IMG/VR virus record: IMGVR_UViG_3300032116_015796
Span: 1 to 64,000 of that record
Direction: 5' to 3' (one strand)
From: a virus
DNA: 64,000 bases
Part shown: positions 26,119 through 33,927 of the stretch, one piece after another
Position numbering within the stretch: position 1 is the first letter of the stretch
Layout of the letters: each line of letters opens with the position of its first letter
The notes under the pieces: generated by a model
The model's input: the letters and a program-made list of their open reading frames with translations, nothing else
Databases searched by the model: none
What the model was told of the DNA's origin: nothing
Position numbers and translations under genes: made by a program

Positions 26119-26744
26119 TGAATACAGTAGTTTCAATAGGATTTACCGAATCCCATTTATTAATGGTTTCTGATTTGTTATTTTCATTAAATCTAAATCC
26201 GAATATACTAATTTTTGATAACCAAAAAAGATTTAAATCAGAAAAAAACTTTATCTACCATAAATACGATTTTATTGATACTTTAGAAAATCAAGATAAT
26301 TTATTTTTTGGTTTTGCAAAACCGTTAGGTAAAAGTAAATTATTCCATTCTATAAATATAGATTCAAAAAAATTCATAAACTTAATACATTCAAAAAGTG
26401 AAATATCAAAATACTCTGAATTAGGTATTGGAATAAGAATTGAACCTGGGACAGTTATTGTGGCAAAAACTAAAATTGGTAATTTTGTTAATATAAATAG
26501 AGGTGTTAATATTGGTCACCATTGTAGTATAAGTGACTTTGTAACTATTAATCCAGGGTGTTCAATTGCAGGACATGTGACAATAGGAGAAAATACGGAA
26601 ATATGTATTGGTACAACAATAATTGACGGTATTAATATTGGTAGTAACACTATAATTGGTGCTGGTTCAGTAGTTACTAAAGATATCCCTGACAATGTTG
26701 TTGCTTATGGTAACCCTTGTAAAATAATCAGAAAAAATTTATAA
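26118..26744 (+). CDS. Second PglD/NeuD-like acyltransferase (GTG start)
   Basis: 208 residues; the only suitable start is a GTG whose first base is the last base of the upstream TAG. The N-terminal ~90 residues are a divergent Rossmann-like part without the usual Gly-rich loop. The C-terminal part is a left-handed beta-helix: 'IGIRIEPGTVIVAKTKIGNF', 'VNIGHHCSISDFVTINPGCS', 'IGENTEICIGTTIIDG' and 'IGAGSVVTKDIPDNVVAYGN', ending 'PCKIIRKNL'. Acyl-CoA-dependent transferase, likely for an amino sugar. With the BKACE and WbqC genes immediately upstream it could use a non-acetyl acyl donor. Confidence 0.78.
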   Translation: MNTVVSIGFTESHLLMVSDLLFSLNLNPNILIFDNQKRFKSEKNFIYHKYDFIDTLENQDNLFFGFAKPLGKSKLFHSINIDSKKFINLIHSKSEISKYSELGIGIRIEPGTVIVAKTKIGNFVNINRGVNIGHHCSISDFVTINPGCSIAGHVTIGENTEICIGTTIIDGINIGSNTIIGAGSVVTKDIPDNVVAYGNPCKIIRKNL

Positions 26745-26746
26745 AA

Positions 26747-27370
26747 ATGTTACATATAATAACACCCCTTTATCGATTTGAGAATTTAGAAACAACATAC
26801 AATTCTATTTTAATGAATGAAGATATTACTTGGCACATATCAAAATCAAATCAACGAGAAGACATAGTATTAGATTTTATTAAAAACGATAACAGAGTTA
26901 AAGTGTACAATGTAAATTGTACCGATGAAGAAGCATTTAAAAAACGTCAACACGTTTTGGAAAAACTAGATTCAGGATATTTTTGTTTTTTAGATGACGA
27001 TACTATATTCCATGAAAATATGTATATAAAGTATTTGGAATGTTTAGAAAACAATTTTATTGGTATGGTAATCGGACAACAAGTCATAAATGATAGACAT
27101 CTTAGATTAACCGCAAGTATACCATTATATAGACATATCGATGTTGGTAATGTTTTAAGTCACACTAAATGTTTAAGTGAATGTAAATGGCCGTCAAGTC
27201 ACATTTCAGGGGTTAATCAGAAGGATTTTCTTTTTTGGGAATCTGTCTATAATTTTTATAATAAAAAATGTATTTTATGGAATAAGCCAATTTCATATTA
27301 CAATTTTTTAAATACCGAATCAAAAAGTATAGGAAAAAATAAACTTTTTATTGCAGGAAATATAAATTAA
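26747..27370 (+). CDS. GT2-like glycosyltransferase
   Basis: 207 residues. N-terminal 'MLHIITPLYRFENLETTYNS', then a DxD site in 'SGYFCFLDDDTIFHENMYI' at about residues 75-93. The C-terminal half is short for GT2 and has 'CKWPSSHISGVNQKDFLFWE'. Very AT-rich, like its neighbours. Probably another transferase of the same glycan; substrates unknown. Confidence 0.7.
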   Translation: MLHIITPLYRFENLETTYNSILMNEDITWHISKSNQREDIVLDFIKNDNRVKVYNVNCTDEEAFKKRQHVLEKLDSGYFCFLDDDTIFHENMYIKYLECLENNFIGMVIGQQVINDRHLRLTASIPLYRHIDVGNVLSHTKCLSECKWPSSHISGVNQKDFLFWESVYNFYNKKCILWNKPISYYNFLNTESKSIGKNKLFIAGNIN

Positions 27371-27387
27371 TAAACTCAATTTGAATT

Positions 27388-28176
27388 GTGAAATATAACG
27401 ATAGGATAGACATTGAAAGAATTGGGGTTACAGGTTCTTATTATTATAACATTAGTGATAACATTATATCCGCAAGAATCTTAAGTTCTTTTTGGTTAGT
27501 TATGGAAGACTCAAATGATGAATTTGTACCTCATTTAAAAAAAGATGGATTTTGGGAATCATGGGTATCTCTTTGGATTAGTCAGAATGTCTCTCCTGGT
27601 AGTATCTGTATTGATGGGGGAGCTAATTACGGGTATTACACCTTTCAATTATTACTTCATGGTTGTGAGGTATACTCAATAGAAGCCAATCCATTTTTAA
27701 TACCGTTTTTGGAAAAATCTTTAAAATTAAACGGTAAATTACCTCTAACAATAATTAATTCCGCAATAACTGACGGGACTACCGATAAAATTGTTCTGAA
27801 CATAACCAAATCCCCATTACATTCAAGTGTTTTAAATTTTAAAACTAGCGAATCACAGGTTGAGGTGAATACAATCAGTCTACAAAGTTTTAAAGGAAAA
27901 AAAATAGATTTCATAAAATTAGATATCGAAGGTTGTGAACAACAAGTTCTCCCAGATTTGTTTTTACTTCAAAATGAAAATCCTAACATGGTATGTTTAA
28001 TAGAATGGGTTTACGATTCGTACCCAAATAAAAGTAGACAATTTTATGAGTATTTAATAAACCATTTCTATGTAACATATATTGATTTTGATGGTAAAGA
28101 AAAAAATCTTGAATCTTATGAATTTATTGAAAATGAAACTTTAGATTTAAGAATGTATGTACTCAGAAAAAAATAA
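27388..28176 (+). CDS. FkbM-family methyltransferase (GTG start)
   Basis: 262 residues. FkbM motifs: 'SICIDGGANYGYYTFQLLLH' (motif I, ~residues 72-91), 'EVYSIEANPFLIPFLEKSLK', 'VNTISLQSF' and 'KIDFIKLDIEGCEQQVLPDL'. FkbM enzymes O-methylate sugars or polyketides. The first in-frame start is GTG at 27388, 17 nt after the previous stop, and there is no later ATG before motif I that would keep the full domain. Role: likely O-methyl capping of a glycan. Confidence 0.82.
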   Translation: MKYNDRIDIERIGVTGSYYYNISDNIISARILSSFWLVMEDSNDEFVPHLKKDGFWESWVSLWISQNVSPGSICIDGGANYGYYTFQLLLHGCEVYSIEANPFLIPFLEKSLKLNGKLPLTIINSAITDGTTDKIVLNITKSPLHSSVLNFKTSESQVEVNTISLQSFKGKKIDFIKLDIEGCEQQVLPDLFLLQNENPNMVCLIEWVYDSYPNKSRQFYEYLINHFYVTYIDFDGKEKNLESYEFIENETLDLRMYVLRKK

Positions 28177-28187
28177 AAAAAAACAAT

Positions 28188-28916
28188 ATGACTAACAGAA
28201 AAAAAACCCCTTCATTAACTCAAGAACCAGAAAGAAAACTTTCTAAAAAAACATTAATAACTGAGATAATAAAGAAGAAAACAAAAGAAAAATTTTTAAC
28301 AATAAATCAAAAAAAATATTACGACACTTTAATCTCTAGTGAAATTACCGTTTGTTCAGGACCTGCGGGTGTTGGTAAAAGTTATATAACAATGAAAGCG
28401 GCGATTGATTTAATATCAGACCCGTCAACACCTTATGAAAAAATTATTATTGTAAGACCTGCAGTTGAGGCTGAGGAAAAATTAGGGTCTTTACCTGGCA
28501 ATGTCGAAGAAAAATTAGACCCGTACATTTTCCCTTCTTACTATTTGATGAATAAAATAATTGGTAAAGAAGCAAGAGAAAAATTAAAAGATATTGATGT
28601 AATTGAGGTTTTTGCATTGGCATATATGAGAGGAATGAATATTGATAACTCAATATTAATTTTTGAAGAGGGTCAAAACTCTTCCCCAAGTCAAATGAAA
28701 TTACTACTAACCCGAATAGGTTTTAATAGTAAGTTTTTTATTTCAGGTGACGTTGAGCAATCCGACAAATATAAAAACAAAACTCAAAGTGGTTTATGGG
28801 ATGCAATTGAAAAATTCAGAGATGATAATCAAGTTTCAGTATTTGAATTTAAAGATAAAAAGGATATTGTAAGAAATCCTTTAATAACTAAGATTTTAGA
28901 AAAATATGAAGAATGA
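28188..28916 (+). CDS. phoH: PhoH-like P-loop ATPase
   Basis: 242 residues. Walker A 'SGPAGVGKSYITMKAA' (G58-S65), 'KIIIVRPAVEAEEKLGSLPG', typical of PhoH, Walker B-like 'SILIFEEGQNSSPSQMKLLL' where the usual D-E-A-Q is E-E-G-Q, and 'FFISGDVEQSD' (sensor region). PhoH ATPases are frequent in phages; an RNA-related or phosphate-stress role is proposed but not settled. Positively charged 40-residue N-terminal extension. Overlaps the downstream glycosyltransferase by 4 nt. Confidence 0.9.
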   Translation: MTNRKKTPSLTQEPERKLSKKTLITEIIKKKTKEKFLTINQKKYYDTLISSEITVCSGPAGVGKSYITMKAAIDLISDPSTPYEKIIIVRPAVEAEEKLGSLPGNVEEKLDPYIFPSYYLMNKIIGKEAREKLKDIDVIEVFALAYMRGMNIDNSILIFEEGQNSSPSQMKLLLTRIGFNSKFFISGDVEQSDKYKNKTQSGLWDAIEKFRDDNQVSVFEFKDKKDIVRNPLITKILEKYEE

Positions 28917-30037
28917 TAAAGTTTGTTAATAATGCAAGTGTTACTAAAGATGTATCGGGGTCAACTCGTGGAGTAAACATTTATGGGTTTGCAAATAAAA
29001 TTTCGGGTTTAGGTCAAAATGCCAGACAAGTACTAAGAGCAATAAATAATACTGACATATCTTACAATTATTTAGATTTGTTTTCGGCATCTAAAGAGTT
29101 CAAATTTATTGAACCAACTATTAATCACAAATTCAAAACTAATCTATTTTGTTGTAATCCTGATATTGATTTGACTGATTTTATTAATCTTAAAAAAAAT
29201 AATCATAAAAAAAATATTGGTTTATGGGCATGGGAAGTAGAGGTTCTTCCTGAGTATTGGATTAAATATTCAGAGCTTTTTGATGAAATATGGACAATTT
29301 CTAATTTTACTAAAAGTATTTTTGAAAAGGAATTACCAAATAAAATTATAAAATCTTTAAATATTCCAGGAGCACCATTTAAACTGTTGGACAAGTCCAC
29401 ATGTAAACAAACATTTGGAATTAATTCCAATACTTTTTTGTGTTCATTTGTTTTTGATTCATTTAGTGATATAAATAGAAAAAATCCATTACATGTTATA
29501 GAGTCTTTTGAATCATCATTAGGGGATGAAGATTCTGTTTTATTAATAAAATGTCAAAACTTAAGTCAAGAAAACAGGGACATATTACTTAACTACCCTA
29601 AAACTAAAAAAGTTAAATTTATTTTTGAAACTTTTTCAGACGAGTTAATGAATCATTTATTTTGTGCGACTGATTTATACATTTCTCTTCATAGAAGTGA
29701 GGGGTCAGGACTGACAATAATGGAGGCATTATCAGTAGGCACACCTTGTTTAGTGACAAATTATGGTGGATGTTTAGATTTTTGTCTTCCTGAATTTTGT
29801 GAGTTAGTTGATTATAACTTTATAGAAATTACTGAAGATATTTGGTATAAAAATAACTTTTTTAAAGACAAGGAAGTTTTTTGGGCAAACCCTATAGTAA
29901 ATGACGCGTCTAATAAAATTAAAAAAATATTTGACAATTATGATGACTACCTTATTAAAACTAATGAATTAAAAAATTTCATAGAGAATAATTACAATTT
30001 AGAAAATATGTCTATTTTTTTAAAAAACAATTTATGA
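28913..30037 (+). CDS. GT4-family glycosyltransferase
   Basis: 374 residues, GT-B. 'VNIYGFANKISGLGQNARQV' near the N-terminus, 'NIGLWAWEVEVLPEYW', 'DEIWTISNFTKSIFE', and the donor-binding GT4 signature 'LHRSEGSGLTIMEALSVGTP' followed by 'CLVTNYGGCLDF'. Very likely active. Stop overlaps the next ATG (ATGA). Confidence 0.87.
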   Translation: MIKFVNNASVTKDVSGSTRGVNIYGFANKISGLGQNARQVLRAINNTDISYNYLDLFSASKEFKFIEPTINHKFKTNLFCCNPDIDLTDFINLKKNNHKKNIGLWAWEVEVLPEYWIKYSELFDEIWTISNFTKSIFEKELPNKIIKSLNIPGAPFKLLDKSTCKQTFGINSNTFLCSFVFDSFSDINRKNPLHVIESFESSLGDEDSVLLIKCQNLSQENRDILLNYPKTKKVKFIFETFSDELMNHLFCATDLYISLHRSEGSGLTIMEALSVGTPCLVTNYGGCLDFCLPEFCELVDYNFIEITEDIWYKNNFFKDKEVFWANPIVNDASNKIKKIFDNYDDYLIKTNELKNFIENNYNLENMSIFLKNNL

Positions 30038-30636
30038 GGATTGGTATAGAAATTAACGGTGTTCTTAGAAATACTTTGGGTAAAATTGAACAAACCTATA
30101 ATAAATTTTACGTGGAAAAAACCGAAGGTATTGAAGATGAAGACGAGTTCAAATATGAAGTTATTTCTGGATTGGATTCTTTAGATGTTAAATCTCATCT
30201 AAAATTTAGAGATGATGAGGAATTATTTTCTTTTTTATATGAAGAATTCCCGATGGAAATTTTTGGTCACGCTCAATCCACAGAGTACACCACGTTTAAC
30301 GATTTAAATGAATTGTATTTTCAATTAAGAGATAAGCACGAGATGATAATAGTATCAGATGAGATTGGTAAATCAAAACCAGCTTCATTGTTTTTCTTAT
30401 CTAAATTTGGTTGTCAATTTGAGAAAATTGTATTTTATAGTAACTACACTATAAATGAAATGTGGAATCAAGTTGATATTTTAATTACATCAAATCCAAA
30501 TTTATTAGAAAATCATCCTGAAGATAAAATGGTTATAAAATATAACACAATATATAATAAACAAGTTGATTCTTTTCACTCAATTACGTCTATTAGAGAA
30601 TTAGAATCTAAAATAAATGAAACAGTACTATGTTAA
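30034..30636 (+). CDS. HAD/5'-nucleotidase-like protein lacking the catalytic Asp pair
   Basis: 200 residues. It starts 'MRIGIEINGVLRNTLGKIE', corresponding to the HAD motif I 'IGIDIDGVL', but the two catalytic Asp residues are Glu6 and Asn8. Downstream 'HEMIIVSDEIGKSKPASLFF' resembles the motif II/III region of NT5C-like deoxynucleotidases and 'MWNQVDILITSNPNLLEN' the motif IV region ('aDvlIdD...'), again without the Asp pair. Looks like a catalytically dead HAD fold, perhaps a binding or regulatory protein. Overlaps both neighbours. Confidence 0.6.
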   Translation: MRIGIEINGVLRNTLGKIEQTYNKFYVEKTEGIEDEDEFKYEVISGLDSLDVKSHLKFRDDEELFSFLYEEFPMEIFGHAQSTEYTTFNDLNELYFQLRDKHEMIIVSDEIGKSKPASLFFLSKFGCQFEKIVFYSNYTINEMWNQVDILITSNPNLLENHPEDKMVIKYNTIYNKQVDSFHSITSIRELESKINETVLC

Positions 30637-30899
30637 AAATTTTAGGAGAAAATTATTATCTCGATTTAGACAAAATCGAGGACTACATCAATGTTGAACC
30701 CCCAAAAGATTATACAGGGGTTCCTGAAAATCATATAAGCGTTGTTAAATATGATATGGTTAAAGCATTAACTGAAACATTATTAACCGAAAGTGAAGAA
30801 GTTGATGAAAACTTGGGTTCTAAAGCGTCAGGTTTATCGATACCATTTAAACTAGCGTTCAATACCCTCCTTAATAAAAAATTACTAAATAAATATTAA
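30630..30899 (+). CDS. Hypothetical small protein
   Basis: 89 residues, unrecognised. N-terminal 'MLKILGENYYLDLDKIEDYI', a central 'KALTETLLTESEEVDENLG' acidic region and a C-terminal 'IPFKLAFNTLLNKKLLNKY' helix. Overlaps the upstream stop by 7 nt and is 4 nt before the next gene. Conserved spacing suggests it is real. Confidence 0.6.
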   Translation: MLKILGENYYLDLDKIEDYINVEPPKDYTGVPENHISVVKYDMVKALTETLLTESEEVDENLGSKASGLSIPFKLAFNTLLNKKLLNKY

Positions 30900-30903
30900 A
30901 AAA

Positions 30904-31968
30904 ATGAATCAAGAAAATTTATCAAAATTAGAAAAATCAATTGAGAACTTAAAAAACAAAAAAAGTAAAATTTATTTGTTGGTTCAAGACACCAAAGGTA
31001 ACGCAAAGGCTTCTATCGCGTATATCTATAATTTAGGAATGTCACTACTTAATAGTGGTTTTAATCCTATTATTCTACATGAAAAACCTGACTACACAGG
31101 TGTTGCAGGATGGTTAGGAAAAGAATATATGGATTCTTTACCTCATAAATCTATTGAGGGCGAAAATTTAGAAGTCTCACCTGAAGACTTCATCATTGTC
31201 CCTGAATTGTATGGTTTTGTAATGGCACAGTTATCAAAACTTCCTTGTGGTAAAATTGTCTTATGTCAAGCTTATGACCACATGTTAGAAACATTACAAC
31301 CTGGTATGACTTGGGGTCAAACAGGATTCCATAAATGTATAACAACTTCTGAATTCCAAAAAGAATTCATTTCAAATGTTATGAGAAATGTTTCATTTGA
31401 CGTTATTGAACCTTTTATTTCTGACAAATATAAAAAACAAACTAAACCATCTAAACCTATTATAACAATTCATTCAAGAGAACAGAGAGACACGACTAAT
31501 TTAGTTAAATCTTTTTATTTAAAGTTCCCTCAATACAGATGGGTAACGTTTAGAGATATGAAGAGTCTAACTGAAGACCAATTCGCACAAGCGTTTCAGG
31601 ATAGTTTCTTATCAATTTGGATTGACGAAACAAGTGGTTATGGTACATTTCCATTAGAATCTATGAAATCAGGAGTACCCGTTTTAGGTTTAGTACCAAA
31701 TGTACTTCCTCATTGGATGAGTGAAGATAATGGTCTTTGGATAAACAATAAAACTCAACTTGTAGATTTTGTTGCGGACTTTCTTCAAAATTGGTTAGAA
31801 GATAATATTAATGAAACTCTTTTGACTGAAATGAAAAACACTGTTGATAAACTACCAACAAAAGAAACTTTTGACTCTAAAGTATCTGAAGTTTTTGAAA
31901 GTTATATAAACACTAGATTAACTTCATTTGAAGAACAATTAAATAAATTTACAACAATAGAAGAATAA
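30904..31968 (+). CDS. GT-B-like glycosyltransferase
   Basis: 354 residues. After a 20-residue charged helix: 'KIYLLVQDTKGNAKASIAYI', 'FIIVPELYGFVMAQLSKL', 'KCITTSEFQKEFISNVM', then the second Rossmann half 'PIITIHSREQRDTTNLVKSF', 'LSIWIDETSGYGTFPLESMK' and 'SGVPVLGLVPNVLPHW', which holds the positionally conserved acidic donor site (T-F-P-L-E-S). Family-level glycosyltransferase call; substrate unknown. Confidence 0.72.
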   Translation: MNQENLSKLEKSIENLKNKKSKIYLLVQDTKGNAKASIAYIYNLGMSLLNSGFNPIILHEKPDYTGVAGWLGKEYMDSLPHKSIEGENLEVSPEDFIIVPELYGFVMAQLSKLPCGKIVLCQAYDHMLETLQPGMTWGQTGFHKCITTSEFQKEFISNVMRNVSFDVIEPFISDKYKKQTKPSKPIITIHSREQRDTTNLVKSFYLKFPQYRWVTFRDMKSLTEDQFAQAFQDSFLSIWIDETSGYGTFPLESMKSGVPVLGLVPNVLPHWMSEDNGLWINNKTQLVDFVADFLQNWLEDNINETLLTEMKNTVDKLPTKETFDSKVSEVFESYINTRLTSFEEQLNKFTTIEE

Positions 31969-31972
31969 AATT

Positions 31973-32776
31973 ATGGAAAAATTCGATATCTCGGTAATAC
32001 TACCAATTAAGTCGGCAGCGGCTAGAGGATTTGATGAACTTTTTGAAAAAGCGATTGAATCTATTAAAATACAAACTTTACAAATTAAAGAACTAATCAT
32101 TGTTCATACAGACGAAACCGCATTAGTAGAGTTTTTAGACCGATTTAATTTCGGTGATATAAATGTTAAAAGAGAAGTTTGGACAAAACCGCCAAGCTAC
32201 GCGGAACAAATTAATCACGGAGTTAGAGTTTCTACAGGTAATTGGATTTCATTGTTTGAATTTGATGATGAATACTCTAAAATTTGGATTAAAAACGTTA
32301 AACTATATTCAGAATCATATCCTGAAATTGACGCATTCTTACCAATTGTTGTCGATATTGATGAAAAAAACCAATTCGCTGGTTTTACAAATGAAGCAAC
32401 GTTTGCATTAAACATTGCATCTGATATGGGTATGTTGACAAATGAAACATTACAAACTTACCAAAATTTCCAAATATCAGGTATGGTTATTAAAAAATCA
32501 AAATTTATTGATTTTGGTTTAATTAAACCAAGTTTCAAACTTACGTTTGGCTACGAATTCTTTTTAAGAATGACACATAATAATGTTAAATTCATGTCTA
32601 TTCCAAGAATAGGGTATAAACATGTAAACCTAAGAGAAGGTTCTATTTTTTGGAATTACAAAAATGGTGACAATGTGTTATCTGAGGATGAGGTTAAATT
32701 TTGGGTTGAGTCGGCTAAGAAAGAATATTTTTTCATCAATGACAGAGCCATAAAATACGAACCTTCCGAAGTTTAA
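31973..32776 (+). CDS. GT2-like glycosyltransferase
   Basis: 267 residues. 'FDISVILPIKSAAARGFDEL' start, 'AIESIKIQTLQIKELIIVHT', 'ISLFEFDDEYSKIWIKNV' (EFDDEY in the DxD position) and 'LTFGYEFFLRMTHNNVKFMS' near the C-terminus. Last glycan gene of the operon. The next gene, the gp55-like sigma factor, begins at its final base, which couples late regulation to this operon. Confidence 0.75.
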   Translation: MEKFDISVILPIKSAAARGFDELFEKAIESIKIQTLQIKELIIVHTDETALVEFLDRFNFGDINVKREVWTKPPSYAEQINHGVRVSTGNWISLFEFDDEYSKIWIKNVKLYSESYPEIDAFLPIVVDIDEKNQFAGFTNEATFALNIASDMGMLTNETLQTYQNFQISGMVIKKSKFIDFGLIKPSFKLTFGYEFFLRMTHNNVKFMSIPRIGYKHVNLREGSIFWNYKNGDNVLSEDEVKFWVESAKKEYFFINDRAIKYEPSEV

Positions 32777-33525
32777 TGAGTGAAGTTAATGTTTTAACGG
32801 GAGCAACAGATGTATTAACAAAAAAGAAAGGTAGAAAACCAAAACAAGCAAATTATTTTGATGTCCAAGAGGAATTAGCGGTTATCAGATTTTTAGAAAC
32901 CGATTCTATGGAAGAAAAAAATAAAATCTACAACGATTTTTTGAGAAAACCTCTGGATAAGATGATATCTTCTATCATAAGAAGGTATAAATTGTATCGA
33001 AAAGATATGGATTTTTACGAAATCCATACTGACACTCATTCATTTTTAATGACTAAAATCGATAAGTTTAAGCCTTCAAAAGAGAAGAAGGCTTATTCTT
33101 ATTTTGGTACTATCTGTAAGAATTATTTGATGGGTCAAATAATTAAAGACCAAAAGGAAATTAATAGAAAAATATCTTATGAAGATATTTCGCCCATACT
33201 TGAAAATAACACCGACTATTCATATTCCATAGATTCTGATTCTGTTGATTCGGAATTAGTAATAAGAAATTTTCTTACAGAATTAGATAAATTCTTGAAA
33301 GAAGGTAATCTAAATGAAAATGAAATTAAGTTAGGTTACGCTTTATATGATTTATTTGAGAACTACGACAGTATTTTTGAAGGGAGTTCAAATAACAAAT
33401 TTAATAAAAATATTATTCTTTTGTCATTAAGAGAAATGACAAACTTGTCTACCAAAGAAATAAGAAGTTCCATGAAAAAATACAAAGTTATATATGTGAA
33501 CTTGGTTGATAAAATGGCTAAATAA
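32776..33525 (+). CDS. T4 gp55-like late sigma factor
   Basis: 249 residues. The central region resembles sigma region 2 of T4-type gp55: 'KPLDKMISSIIRRYKLYRKD', 'THSFLMTKIDKFKPSKEKKA' and 'YSYFGTICKNYLMGQIIKDQ' (the A-Y-S-Y-F-x-x-I-C-K-N-Y-L signature). The C-terminal part has 'MTNLSTKEIRSSMKKYKVIY', which could be an HTH-like region 4 remnant. gp55 redirects host RNA polymerase to late promoters; this window shows a repeated TATTTATnnATAAA element that could be its target. Start overlaps the upstream stop by 1 nt. Confidence 0.75.
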   Translation: MSEVNVLTGATDVLTKKKGRKPKQANYFDVQEELAVIRFLETDSMEEKNKIYNDFLRKPLDKMISSIIRRYKLYRKDMDFYEIHTDTHSFLMTKIDKFKPSKEKKAYSYFGTICKNYLMGQIIKDQKEINRKISYEDISPILENNTDYSYSIDSDSVDSELVIRNFLTELDKFLKEGNLNENEIKLGYALYDLFENYDSIFEGSSNNKFNKNIILLSLREMTNLSTKEIRSSMKKYKVIYVNLVDKMAK

Positions 33526-33550
33526 AATTACAGAATAACTATTTATTATT

Positions 33551-33925
33551 ATGGGAAGACCTCAAAAAAAAGAAATTAATTTATCAAAAGAATCCATTCT
33601 TTCATTGATGCAAGAGATTTATAATGAACTTGTTGAGCAGAGAAATACTGCAATAAGAATTCAAAATAAAATGTTGTCGATGATGAAAGAGCCTGAGGAC
33701 ATGACTCTAATTGGTCCTGTAATTGAAAAACAACAAAAAATTATAAATGACTGTGTAGATAAAAAATTATCGTTGTCTAAGTTGCAATCAAGTATTTGGG
33801 AAAAACAAAGTTCAAGTAAGGAGTCATTTTCTATTTCCGATATTGACATCGATGATGAGATAATTAAAGACTTGTTAGAAAAAGATATTTCTAAATCTGA
33901 CGGTAGTTACAAAATGAATAAGTAA
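33551..33925 (+). CDS. Hypothetical small acidic/helical protein
   Basis: 124 residues, not recognised. Predicted mostly helical: 'SKESILSLMQEIYNELVEQR', 'IEKQQKIINDCVDKKLSLSK', and an acidic tail 'ISDIDIDDEIIKDLLEKDIS'. It follows the sigma factor gene by 25 nt and precedes a tail gene by 2 nt. A role as sigma co-factor (gp33-like) is conceivable from position only. A TATTTAT core lies just 4 nt before its ATG, too close for a normal promoter. Confidence 0.65.
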   Translation: MGRPQKKEINLSKESILSLMQEIYNELVEQRNTAIRIQNKMLSMMKEPEDMTLIGPVIEKQQKIINDCVDKKLSLSKLQSSIWEKQSSSKESFSISDIDIDDEIIKDLLEKDISKSDGSYKMNK

Positions 33926-33927
33926 AA

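Noticed and set aside
33540-33546. TATTTAT core before the 33551 gene
   Set aside because: Only 4 nt from the ATG and without the ATAAA half; chance occurrence in AT-rich DNA is likely.
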